From a virus: DNA of 29,490 bases. The position numbers and the translations under genes are program-made. Under the pieces are notes generated by a model, which had not been told where the DNA came from, ran no database searches, and was given only the letters and a program-made list of their open reading frames with translations. Below, piece after piece: positions 19,008-24,777 of the stretch (within the stretch, counting starts at the first letter, position 1; each line of letters begins with the position of its first letter). The stretch covers positions 1 to 29,490 of IMG/VR virus record IMGVR_UViG_3300021962_000458; one strand, 5' to 3'.

Positions 19008-19039
19008 TACAATTCTCTCAGTTCACAAGCAATCGACCG
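19008..19039 (+). promoter_or_regulatory. extended -10 TGC-TACAAT and CTCTCAGTTCAC leader
   Basis: TACAAT (19008-19013) with TGC before it, then the TCTCTCAGTTCACAAGC leader and ACCGATG. No -35. Confidence 0.65.
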
Positions 19040-19240
19040 ATGCCCAACCTGGAAACCGATCTGATTAATGCCTGGAACGACACCATGGCAGAACTGACCC
19101 CTGAGGAGCGTAAGATCCTTGCTCAGGGCACCGCTCAGGATTGGGCAAAGGCAATCGCTGAATGTGCCGCTGATCCTACATTCTGGGCTCAAATCGGCAC
19201 CGCTTTTGTCGACGGTTTTGTGAGGGGTGCCACTCGCTGA
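19040..19240 (+). CDS. small helical protein, 66 aa
   Basis: Start in ACCGATG. Acidic N half (ETDLINAWNDTMAELTPEE), Ala-rich middle (WAKAIAECAADP) and a Gly/Phe tail (AFVDGFVRGATR). No motif recognised. Confidence 0.65.
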   Translation: MPNLETDLINAWNDTMAELTPEERKILAQGTAQDWAKAIAECAADPTFWAQIGTAFVDGFVRGATR

Positions 19241-19251
19241 ACCGTCCACTA

Positions 19252-19285
19252 GGGGGCACAGACCCCCTTCCCGACCCCCTATACT
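19252..19285 (+). promoter_or_regulatory. G/C hairpin and TATACT box
   Basis: GGGGG (19252-19256), loop CACAGA, CCCCC (19263-19267), then TATACT (19280-19285) and the GATCTCAGTTCAC leader. The loop sits where the -35 belongs but is not consensus. Confidence 0.6.
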
Positions 19286-19311
19286 GATCTCAGTTCACAC
19301 CACACCACACC

Positions 19312-19476
19312 ATGACCACCGCAACCCGCCTCACCGCCTCCGAAGCACGCTGCGCGATCTACGACCTGGCAGACCTCTATTCCTGGGAGACTGTTGCCCG
19401 TGAGATGATCTGCAACATGAGTGGCGATCAGGCACGGGAGTTTGTGGAAGACTTCCAGCGCCTCTATGCCGACTGA
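19312..19476 (+). CDS. small helical protein, 54 aa
   Basis: An Ala-rich helix (LTASEARCAIYDLADLYS) is followed by VAREMICNMSGDQAREF and an acidic end. Two Cys. Own promoter and leader. Function unknown. Confidence 0.62.
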   Translation: MTTATRLTASEARCAIYDLADLYSWETVAREMICNMSGDQAREFVEDFQRLYAD

Positions 19477-19490
19477 GGCACTGGCACAAG

Positions 19491-19525
19491 GGGGCATCCT
19501 GCCTCCTCCCCCGACCCTGTAGACT
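19491..19525 (+). promoter_or_regulatory. G/C hairpin and TAGACT box
   Basis: A GGGG run (19490-19494) and CCCCC (19508-19512) enclose a pyrimidine-rich loop. TAGACT (19520-19525) follows, then TCTCTCAGTTCACAAGC. Confidence 0.55.
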
Positions 19526-19551
19526 TCTCTCAGTTCACAAGCAACCGACCG

Positions 19552-19737
19552 ATGACCACCAAAGTGTACGCCGTGATCGCTGGAATTGACTATGAGGGTG
19601 AGGTCTTTGAGACCCTCCGCCTGTTCGATTGCTTTTCCACTGCTGACGCCTACCTGAAGCACCTGGGGGAAGAATACGACTACGCTAAGATGGACACCCG
19701 CGAAGTGTGCATGGAATCCGCCTACGCGGTCGCCTGA
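19552..19737 (+). CDS. small acidic protein, 61 aa
   Basis: Beta-type start (KVYAVIAGIDYEGEVFETL), then a helix with STADAYLKHLGEEYDYAKM. A compact alpha/beta micro-protein of unknown function. The following -10 box overlaps its stop codon. Confidence 0.65.
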   Translation: MTTKVYAVIAGIDYEGEVFETLRLFDCFSTADAYLKHLGEEYDYAKMDTREVCMESAYAVA

Positions 19738-19800
19738 TACAATGGGAGCGGGTGCGCCCTTAAAGACGCCCAACCACAAACCACAATCCCAAATTCTAAC
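19738..19800 (+). promoter_or_regulatory. TACAAT box with a long leader
   Basis: TACAAT (19738-19743) abuts the stop codon. The 57-base leader contains GGGTGCGCCC and ACGCCC and lacks the CTCTCAG motif, so this cassette differs from its neighbours. Confidence 0.45.
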
Positions 19801-19932
19801 ATGACCCGCGAACTCGCTCTCTCCCTGCTCCGCTCTGGCAACGACGGCGCTCAGATCCTGCAGATCCTGGAGACGATCGCCGCCCCTGAGGATGGCACCG
19901 CTGAACCGACCGCCGAAGAAATCCAATTCTGA
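19801..19932 (+). CDS. very small acidic protein, 43 aa
   Basis: MTRELALSLLRSGNDGAQIL has a helix-turn-helix-like rhythm, followed by ILETIAAPEDGTAEPTAEE. Small enough that function cannot be guessed; clean codon bias and its own leader support expression. Confidence 0.58.
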   Translation: MTRELALSLLRSGNDGAQILQILETIAAPEDGTAEPTAEEIQF

Positions 19933-19973
19933 TAGTGGCACAACGGAGGGGGACACCCCTTCCCTTTTGCCTC

Positions 19974-20002
19974 TATACTGATCACAGATCAGACAACCAC
20001 CG
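19974..20002 (+). promoter_or_regulatory. TATACT box and leader behind a G/C hairpin
   Basis: GGGGG ACA CCCC lies just upstream, TATACT at 19974-19979, then GATCACAGATCAGAC, a variant leader. Confidence 0.55.
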
Positions 20003-20197
20003 ATGACCGAAGACCGCATCCTCTCCCTCTACGAAGACCTGCTCTGCCTGGCAGAGGCAATCGCCAATGAGATGTATGGTTGCGACCTGGACCGCCTGGA
20101 CCCTGAGGAACTGGAATGGTACGGTTCCCGCCTGACGGAGGACAACCTAGAAGAATTGGCAAACGACCTTGCCGCCGCTGCCTGGTTCGCCTACTGA
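20003..20197 (+). CDS. small acidic helical protein, 64 aa
   Basis: Start in ACCGATG. Highly acidic and Leu-rich (EDRILSLYEDLLCLAEAI, then LDRLDPEELEWYGSRL), likely an all-helical bundle. The charge would suit binding to a basic host protein, but nothing specific is seen. Confidence 0.66.
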   Translation: MTEDRILSLYEDLLCLAEAIANEMYGCDLDRLDPEELEWYGSRLTEDNLEELANDLAAAAWFAY

Positions 20198-20202
20198 CCT
20201 GC

Positions 20203-20232
20203 TACAATACTCTCAGATCACACCACAACGCC
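20203..20232 (+). promoter_or_regulatory. extended -10 TGC-TACAAT and leader
   Basis: TGACCTGC-TACAAT (20203-20208), then ACTCTCAGATCACACC. The TGA of TGACCTGC is the stop of the previous gene. Confidence 0.65.
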
Positions 20233-20418
20233 ATGATCGACTTCCGCGCCATCCGCGACTACGGCATCGCCGCCCTGGTGATCATCGCCATCGCAGTCGG
20301 TTACGCTGTGCTACTGAACACCGCAAACGCTAAGATTGAAGCGAAGTGCGCCGCGAACGGGGGACAGGTGCTTGTGACACCTGGAGATGTGTCTAAGTGC
20401 CTCCAACCTGCCCGCTGA
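20233..20418 (+). CDS. small membrane-anchored protein with two Cys, 61 aa
   Basis: A single TM segment (about residues 11-28, GIAALVIIAIAVGYAVLL) follows a charged N terminus. The C-terminal domain of about 30 residues (KCAANGGQVLVTPGDVSKC) carries two Cys and would lie in the periplasm. Own promoter. Confidence 0.65.
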   Translation: MIDFRAIRDYGIAALVIIAIAVGYAVLLNTANAKIEAKCAANGGQVLVTPGDVSKCLQPAR

Positions 20419-20423
20419 CCTGC

Positions 20424-20451
20424 TACAATACTCTCAACCGCAACGCCCCCG
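20424..20451 (+). promoter_or_regulatory. extended -10 TGC-TACAAT and leader
   Basis: TACAAT (20424-20429) preceded by TGACCTGC, as at 20203; leader ACTCTCAACCGC. Confidence 0.62.
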
Positions 20452-20787
20452 ATGCTGCTCACCTCAGGACAGAAGCAACGCCCCCGCCTGGCACAGCAGA
20501 TCTACCGCTTTATGCTGGATCAGGAACCGCTGCTAGGCGCCGCCACCGTCACGGTTCACCACCGCCGCCTGACCGCTGAGGGTGTGGTAGGATGGCAGCA
20601 GCAGGAGGATGCCCACGACTTCCTGATCGACATTGACCGCGACCTGAACCGCAAAGACTACATCCTCACCCTGATCCATGAGTTGGTACACTGCCGCCAA
20701 ACGCTGGAAGGGATGACCTGCGACATCCTGCGGGAGATGGAGGCAGACCACCTGGAATCCGAATACTACGATCGCTTCACCGCCTGA
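20452..20787 (+). CDS. putative HEXXH zinc metallopeptidase-like protein, 111 aa
   Basis: HELVH (residues 76-80) sits in a helix (ILTLIHELVHCRQ). It is followed 17-21 residues later by EMEADHLE, which offers Glu97 or Glu102 as a third zinc ligand, the gluzincin or SprT-like plan. Much shorter than known peptidases, so it may be a minimal domain. The largest gene of the array. The sequence before the motif has a strand pattern (TVTVHHRRLTAEG). Activity is inferred from the motif alone. Confidence 0.62.
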   Translation: MLLTSGQKQRPRLAQQIYRFMLDQEPLLGAATVTVHHRRLTAEGVVGWQQQEDAHDFLIDIDRDLNRKDYILTLIHELVHCRQTLEGMTCDILREMEADHLESEYYDRFTA

Positions 20788-20792
20788 CCTGC

Positions 20793-20822
20793 TATAATTC
20801 TCTGAGATCAACCGACCACCCC
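20793..20822 (+). promoter_or_regulatory. extended -10 TGC-TATAAT and leader
   Basis: Perfect TATAAT (20793-20798) preceded by TGACCTGC; leader TCTCTGAGATCAACC. Confidence 0.68.
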
Positions 20823-21011
20823 ATGTTCATCACCAACGACACCGCCGCCAACGACCCCGCCTGCCAGGCAGCGATGAAAGCATACGCCGCCCAACTGCAG
20901 CGGGAGGAGGAGCAGCGTCAAGCGATCCGCGATGCTCATGCCGCTGGTGACCTGGCGGCAATCGCCAAGTGGGGACGGACTAGCAACTGGTACATCAGCG
21001 ACCGCGACTGA
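20823..21011 (+). CDS. small helical protein, 62 aa
   Basis: An Ala/Gln/Glu-rich long helix (MKAYAAQLQREEEQRQAIR) makes a coiled coil likely. The C terminus, KWGRTSNWYISDRD, is aromatic. No motif. Confidence 0.62.
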   Translation: MFITNDTAANDPACQAAMKAYAAQLQREEEQRQAIRDAHAAGDLAAIAKWGRTSNWYISDRD

Positions 21012-21025
21012 GCGGCAGGACCGAC

Positions 21026-21053
21026 TAAGATACTCTCAAGCGCAACGCCACCG
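21026..21053 (+). promoter_or_regulatory. TAAGAT box and leader
   Basis: TAAGAT (21026-21031) and ACTCTCAAGCGC in the position of the sister elements; the weakest -10 of the array. Confidence 0.45.
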
Positions 21054-21287
21054 ATGACCAACCTCACCGCTTCCTTCTGGTATCTGTCCTGCCTCACCGA
21101 CGCGCAACTGGAAGACGCCTACAACGGCGCCAACCTGACCTGCGACGCCGACCTCTCCGATGCGATCCTCCTGGAGATTCTGAAGAACCGCCCCGCCTTC
21201 TGCCCCCAAGACTACGACCTCCAGTGGGAACTGGAAGACTGGGGATGGAACGGCGGCGCCACTCAAGAGGATCGGGACGCCCGCTGA
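21054..21287 (+). CDS. small acidic protein, 77 aa
   Basis: Start in ACCGATG. Contains LTDAQLEDAYNGANLTCDA and ILLEILKNRPAFCPQDY, then a Trp-rich acidic end (LQWELEDWGWNGG). Helical core with three Cys. Function unknown. Confidence 0.65.
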   Translation: MTNLTASFWYLSCLTDAQLEDAYNGANLTCDADLSDAILLEILKNRPAFCPQDYDLQWELEDWGWNGGATQEDRDAR

Positions 21288-21298
21288 TCTGGCACAAC

Positions 21299-21334
21299 GG
21301 GGGGTCGACAACCCCCCACCCGACCGTCTACAAT
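21299..21334 (+). promoter_or_regulatory. hairpin-embedded promoter
   Basis: GGGGGG (21299-21304), loop TCGACAA, CCCCCC (21312-21317). The loop holds TCGACA (21305-21310), 18 bases before TACAAT (21329-21334). The TCTCTCAGTTCAAAC leader follows. Confidence 0.7.
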
Positions 21335-21357
21335 TCTCTCAGTTCAAACAAACGACC

Positions 21358-21522
21358 ATGACCCGCTACGACGTGATCTGCCCCTCCGCTCCTTGGGAGA
21401 ACACCACCACCGATCAGGACCGCGCATGGGACCTGTGCCTCTCCCTCTCTGAAGAATACGGATACGCTCAGGTCCGCTGCAATGGGGTGATCATCGGAGA
21501 CTACACTGACGGGGGGATCTGA
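21358..21522 (+). CDS. small protein with three Cys, 54 aa
   Basis: MTRYDVICPSAPWENTTTD, then a helix (AWDLCLSLSEEYGYAQ) and a strand (VRCNGVIIGDYTDGG), a beta-alpha-beta micro-fold. Own promoter; its stop begins the 24-base repeat. Confidence 0.62.
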   Translation: MTRYDVICPSAPWENTTTDQDRAWDLCLSLSEEYGYAQVRCNGVIIGDYTDGGI

Positions 21523-21543
21523 CCCCTACGGGGCGGGTTGACC
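21520..21543 (+). repeat. 24-base direct repeat, copy 1
   Basis: Bases 21520-21543 are identical to 22020-22043, exactly 500 bases later. Each copy starts with the stop codon of the upstream gene, holds CCCCTACGGGG and ends in TTGACC. Confidence 0.9.
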
Positions 21544-21568
21544 TCCCGCCCCCCTTATGGACTACAAT
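21530..21568 (+). promoter_or_regulatory. hairpin-embedded promoter
   Basis: GGGGCGGG (21530-21537), loop TTGACCT, CCCGCCCC (21545-21552), a perfect 8-bp stem. The TTGACC in the loop is 19 bases from TACAAT (21563-21568); the leader is TCTCTCAGTTCACC. Confidence 0.78.
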
Positions 21569-21591
21569 TCTCTCAGTTCACCACCCCCACC

Positions 21592-21780
21592 ATGAACGCC
21601 ACCTTCGCTGAGATCCTCTGGAACTGCACCGACCCCAGCAACGGCACCATCCCCTGGAGCACCGCCTGCCAGGCAGCAAAGGAGCACGGGCTCTGGGATG
21701 ACTTCCGCACCGACTATGGGGTGACCGCCAAATTCGGTCCCGTCGATACGGGTGAGTTCCTTGTGTGGTTGGGGTATTGA
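21592..21780 (+). CDS. small protein, 62 aa
   Basis: N part MNATFAEILWNCTDPSNGT, middle ACQAAKEHGLWDDFRTD, C part KFGPVDTGEFLVWLGY. The middle resembles a small helix-turn unit. The last codons GGGGTATTGA form part of the next promoter hairpin. Confidence 0.63.
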   Translation: MNATFAEILWNCTDPSNGTIPWSTACQAAKEHGLWDDFRTDYGVTAKFGPVDTGEFLVWLGY

Positions 21781-21805
21781 CCCCCCACCCCTGACCCTGT
21801 AGAAT
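21771..21805 (+). promoter_or_regulatory. promoter and hairpin overlapping a stop codon
   Basis: GGGG (21771-21774), loop TATTGA, CCCC (21781-21784). TTGACC (21777-21782) contains the TGA stop of the upstream gene and is 17 bases from TAGAAT (21800-21805). The leader differs (TCCAGAGC). Confidence 0.7.
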
Positions 21806-21830
21806 TCCAGAGCAAACCGCAACCGACCCG

Positions 21831-22022
21831 ATGACCACCGCCATCACCCCCGACTTCCAGTTCCGCGTCGTCATCCCCACCGCCGATGGGCTGGAGGTGC
21901 TGGGGTACTTCCGCTCTCTGCTCCGTGCCGCCACCTTCCAGCAGGCAATCATCCTGGAGGACGGTCTGAAGGTGTCGGTGGAGTGGTTCCGCAACGGTCA
22001 CTGGTGGAGTGACTGGGGCTGA
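21831..22022 (+). CDS. small protein, 63 aa
   Basis: A beta strand (FQFRVVIPTADGLEVLGYF), a helix (SLLRAATFQQAIILEDG) and a strand with Trp (KVSVEWFRNGHWWSDWG). A beta-alpha-beta micro-fold similar in plan to 18775 and 21358. Function unknown. Confidence 0.66.
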   Translation: MTTAITPDFQFRVVIPTADGLEVLGYFRSLLRAATFQQAIILEDGLKVSVEWFRNGHWWSDWG

Positions 22023-22043
22023 CCCCTACGGGGCGGGTTGACC
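22020..22043 (+). repeat. 24-base direct repeat, copy 2
   Basis: Identical to 21520-21543. It again runs from the stop codon of one gene into the -35 of the next. Confidence 0.9.
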
Positions 22044-22067
22044 GATCCGCCCCCTACCGACTACAAT
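22030..22067 (+). promoter_or_regulatory. hairpin-embedded promoter
   Basis: GGGGCGG (22030-22036) and CCGCCCC (22047-22053) enclose GTTGACCGAT. TTGACC (22038-22043) is 18 bases from TACAAT (22062-22067). Leader TCTCTCAGTTCACC. Confidence 0.78.
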
Positions 22068-22091
22068 TCTCTCAGTTCACCACCCGAACCG

Positions 22092-22268
22092 ATGATCCTC
22101 TCCCAAGCAACCCGCCTCACCGATCGCCAGACCGTGTGGGTCGCCCGCAAGAATGACGACACCCCCTTCTACAAACTGACCACTGACTACGGCGTGCCCG
22201 CTACCGTCATCGCTGGACAGTTCGCTGATGTGTTCTCCTCTGACGTGGCGGCGCTCCGCCTGGACTGA
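22092..22268 (+). CDS. small protein, 58 aa
   Basis: Start in ACCGATG. MILSQATRLTDRQTVWVAR, then DDTPFYKLTTDYG and an Ala/Val-rich end. A small beta-rich fold is likely. Unknown function. Confidence 0.63.
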   Translation: MILSQATRLTDRQTVWVARKNDDTPFYKLTTDYGVPATVIAGQFADVFSSDVAALRLD

Positions 22269-22282
22269 TTCGTGAGGGGGGT

Positions 22283-22317
22283 GGGGTTCGTGCCCTGCCC
22301 CTGATTCGTGCTACAAT
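22283..22317 (+). promoter_or_regulatory. hairpin and extended -10 TGC-TACAAT
   Basis: GGGG (22283-22286), loop beginning TTCGTG, CCCC (22298-22301), then TGC-TACAAT (22312-22317) and the TCTCTCAGTTCAC leader. The loop hexamer is 19 bases from the -10. Confidence 0.62.
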
Positions 22318-22348
22318 TCTCTCAGTTCACACCTCACCCCATCTGATT

Positions 22349-22591
22349 ATGGCAAAGGCAATCGGAACTGTTCGCGCCTCTGACCTGAACATCAAAGGAC
22401 AGACCGTTCGCTGCAGCAGCGGTGGCGGCATGACCTTTACCCGTGCGCGTGGTCTTGGCGCCGTTATGGTAGAGGACCTTGACTCTGCCATCGCCAATGC
22501 TAAGGCGATCCACCGTGCTGATCGTATCGCTGCCGCCCGTGATCGTTTGGCGGATCGCGTAGACCATTCGCACCTGGCAGTCCGCTTCTGA
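22349..22591 (+). CDS. small basic protein, 80 aa
   Basis: Last gene of the array. Basic, Arg/Ala-rich (KAIHRADRIAAARDRLADR) with a Gly-rich loop (CSSGGGMTFTRARGLG). It could bind nucleic acid. Its start in GATTATG lacks the ACCG context of its neighbours. Confidence 0.64.
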   Translation: MAKAIGTVRASDLNIKGQTVRCSSGGGMTFTRARGLGAVMVEDLDSAIANAKAIHRADRIAAARDRLADRVDHSHLAVRF

Positions 22592-22601
22592 GGACAGATG
22601 T

Positions 22602-22620
22602 GGGGGTGGCACACACCCCC
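22602..22620 (+). terminator. terminator-like hairpin at the end of the array
   Basis: GGGGGTG (22602-22608), loop GCACA, CACCCCC (22614-22620), followed only by TTGCG. Strong stem but poor T tract. Confidence 0.55.
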
Positions 22621-22827
22621 TTGCGTGGGTTCGTGCGATGGGCACGCCCCCGTCGGGGGGGCGGTCGGGCGGCGCCGCCGTGTATATAAAATCGCAAACT
22701 ACCCTAAACTATAAAGTGTTACCCAAGCGAGATCTCTATAACACTCAAAAACAAAAAAATTTTCCCATAAAAAAATTACTCAAAAGGTCGTTTATGATAT
22801 ATAAAAATAAAAATATTCTCTAAGCGC
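22621..22827. other. composition boundary, no gene seen
   Basis: GC-rich inverted runs (CCCCCGTCGGGGG and GGGCGGCGCCGCC) up to about 22680 give way within a few bases to very AT-rich DNA. No supported gene; A-rich tracts and TATATAAAA stretches lie in the right half and may hold the promoter of the next gene. Confidence 0.6.
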
Positions 22828-23001
22828 ATGAAAAAAAATTCCGAGAAAAATAAAAGATCCCTAGAGGTTGATCCAATTAGTGGCGACTATTATGTCAAGA
22901 TACCCGAATGGATTGTAAACGATCTTTGTTGGTACGAAGACACTGAAATTATTTTTAATTTGGAGGGAAAAGACATTATTTTATCCGAAAACGCCGATTG
23001 A
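22828..23001 (+). CDS. AbrB-like small protein, 57 aa
   Basis: A basic N terminus (MKKNSEKNKRS) precedes SGDYYVKIPEWIVNDLCWYE and EIIFNLEGKDIILSE. The strand, P-x-W-[IL] helix, W-Y-E-D-T-E and final strand match the AbrB/MazE swapped hairpin, as at the end of the 2517 gene (YIEFPDDLL...GDTVEW). A possible DNA-binding regulator at the junction of early and late regions. The next promoter's -35 overlaps its stop. Confidence 0.66.
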   Translation: MKKNSEKNKRSLEVDPISGDYYVKIPEWIVNDLCWYEDTEIIFNLEGKDIILSENAD

Positions 23002-23027
23002 AAAATACATAGATAGTGTGTTATAAT
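22998..23027 (+). promoter_or_regulatory. TTGAAA-18-TATAAT promoter with extended -10
   Basis: TTGAAA (22998-23003) includes the TGA stop of the AbrB-like gene; 18 bases later TATAAT (23022-23027) with TGT before it. Drives the glycosyltransferase gene. Confidence 0.7.
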
Positions 23028-23049
23028 ATTGATGTAAACATCTTAACTT

Positions 23050-23805
23050 ATGGCTAAAGGATTTACAGTAAAAGCAAAAACGCCAATCCCACAAAAGGAA
23101 GAAGAGTGGGACTATGATTTGGCAAGAGAAATGGTGAGGGGAAAATCCATCATTTTCTGTCTTCCAGGTAGAGGAGTTTCATACACCTATCTGAAAAGCT
23201 TTGTACAACTTTGTTTTGATCTTGTACAAGCAGGAGCGAGCATCCAAATCTCGCAGGACTATTCATCGATGGTAAATTTTGCCAGATGCAAATGTTTAGG
23301 TGCGAATGTACTGCGAGGACCCGATCAGCTTCCTTGGGACGGCAAATTAAATTATGACTGGCAACTTTGGATTGACAGTGACATTGTTTTCAGTACCGAA
23401 AAGTTCTGGCAATTAATCCTTCTGGACAAAGATATTGCAGCTGGATGGTACTGTACAGAAGACGGGCACACAACTTCGGTTGCACACTGGTTAGACGAAG
23501 AAGATTTTCGTGGTAATGGTGGTGTAATGAATCATGAAACAATTGAAAGTATCTCAAAGCGCCGCAAGCCATTTACGGTTGACTATACTGGTTTCGGATG
23601 GCTTCTGATTAAACACGGAGTCTTTGAGCACTCCGAAATGAAATATCCCTGGTTTGCACCAAAAATGCAAGTCTTCGAATCTGGGGAAGTTCAGGATATG
23701 TGTGGAGAAGATGTGAGTTTCTGTTTGGATGCAAAGGAAGCAGGATTTGAAATTTGGTGCGATCCTCGCATCAGAGTTGGTCACGAAAAAACAAGAATCA
23801 TTTGA
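23050..23805 (+). CDS. GT-A type glycosyltransferase, 251 aa
   Basis: Nucleotide-sugar fold: KSIIFCLPGRGVSY (first strand), SQDYSSMVNFAR, the DxD-type LWIDSDIVF (metal/UDP site, D109-D111), and near residue 220 GEDVSFCLDAKEAGFEIW followed by CDPRIRVGHE. This is the ED-x-x-F-C acceptor signature of family-2-like enzymes. Full length. It may glycosylate phage DNA or virion or host surface sugars; the dehydratase and cupin at the left edge fit a sugar theme. No secretion signal, so it acts in the cytoplasm. Confidence 0.82.
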   Translation: MAKGFTVKAKTPIPQKEEEWDYDLAREMVRGKSIIFCLPGRGVSYTYLKSFVQLCFDLVQAGASIQISQDYSSMVNFARCKCLGANVLRGPDQLPWDGKLNYDWQLWIDSDIVFSTEKFWQLILLDKDIAAGWYCTEDGHTTSVAHWLDEEDFRGNGGVMNHETIESISKRRKPFTVDYTGFGWLLIKHGVFEHSEMKYPWFAPKMQVFESGEVQDMCGEDVSFCLDAKEAGFEIWCDPRIRVGHEKTRII

Positions 23806-23815
23806 AATAAAACAA

Positions 23816-23977
23816 ATGAGCACTCAATACAATATCCTATGTGAGGGTAGAAAAATTTATTCAAATCTTACAGAAGAAGAGTATTTTGATACAATGGAAG
23901 ACCTTGCGCAACAATTTTATGAGCAAGGTTCTCCAAGCCCAGAAGAATTAGAAACTGAAATGATTGAGGGAAATTAA
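23816..23977 (+). CDS. small acidic protein, 53 aa
   Basis: MSTQYNILCEGRKIYSNLTEEE, then an acidic helix (FDTMEDLAQQFYEQG). It lies 10 bases after the glycosyltransferase gene. No motif known. Confidence 0.65.
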   Translation: MSTQYNILCEGRKIYSNLTEEEYFDTMEDLAQQFYEQGSPSPEELETEMIEGN

Positions 23978-23980
23978 AAC

Positions 23981-24130
23981 ATGGCAAAATCTAAAGTTGG
24001 TTTAAATAAGAGTTCTTATATTCCAGGTCCTCCTAAGAAGTCTCGTCAAGGCGATGGTGGTGGGACCAAGTACGCTGCGTCTTCTCGTAATGGAGCACGT
24101 AAAAAGTATAGAGGTCAGGGTAAAGGATGA
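23981..24130 (+). CDS. small very basic Gly/Lys/Ser-rich protein, 49 aa
   Basis: SKVGLNKSSYIPGPPKKSR, then GDGGGTKYAASSRNGARKK and YRGQGKG. Disordered and strongly positive, suited to binding DNA, RNA or an acidic partner. Three bases after the previous gene; its stop overlaps the next ATG. Confidence 0.68.
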   Translation: MAKSKVGLNKSSYIPGPPKKSRQGDGGGTKYAASSRNGARKKYRGQGKG

Positions 24131-24738
24131 GTTATTTCCTGGATGTCAATGATGAATGGAATCAAATACATCCAAAAGACATCTGGGCATACAATAAATT
24201 GTCATTAGGTCGGTTATTGGGGTATACATGTGGTCCTACTGGGACCACTGTTCCCAAATCCGACTTTTATATTATTCGCCCTTGTATCAATTTGCTTGGT
24301 ATGGGGCGTTTTGCACGTAAAGAATGGATTGAAAATAAAACGGATGCCTATCATCCATCAGAATTTTGGTGTGAAATATTTCAGGGTCCTCACCTTAGTA
24401 TAGATTTTCATGAAAAAAAATCAAAATTAGTAGTCATTGGTGAAAAAAACACGGATGATCCACTTTACAAATGGACTAAATGGGAAAAAATTGATGTAGA
24501 GGTAGATTTTCCCCCTATTTTGAATGATTTGGTCGGTGAATATGAGTGGATTAACTGCGAAATGATCGGAAATCGCCTAATCGAGGTTCAATTTCGCCAA
24601 AATCCCGATTTTCGTTATGGAAATTCGGTCGCCATACCCGTATGGGAAAATATTTTGAACAAAAATAAAGAAAATTTTGTTTTTATAGAAGACTTTGAAT
24701 ATGATACTTACCGAAGAAAAGGTTTTTGGATTAAATAA
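24127..24738 (+). CDS. hypothetical protein, 203 aa
   Basis: ATGA overlap with the basic small protein. Mixed alpha/beta, aromatic-rich (MSYFLDVNDEWNQIHPKD, then EFWCEIFQGPHLSIDFHE). Segments YIIRPCINLLGMGRFARK and VVIGEKNTDDPLYKWT look like conserved cores of a globular domain I cannot name. Coupled to the basic protein, which may be its partner. Confidence 0.7.
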   Translation: MSYFLDVNDEWNQIHPKDIWAYNKLSLGRLLGYTCGPTGTTVPKSDFYIIRPCINLLGMGRFARKEWIENKTDAYHPSEFWCEIFQGPHLSIDFHEKKSKLVVIGEKNTDDPLYKWTKWEKIDVEVDFPPILNDLVGEYEWINCEMIGNRLIEVQFRQNPDFRYGNSVAIPVWENILNKNKENFVFIEDFEYDTYRRKGFWIK

Positions 24739-24777
24739 ATAAATTTTTAAAATAAAACTGAGTTGAAAAAACATTCA

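Noticed and set aside
19279-20019. 246-codon minus-strand ORF
   Set aside because: It lies opposite four plus-strand micro-genes with clear promoters and leaders. C-ending codons in the GC-rich array leave the reverse frame open by chance.
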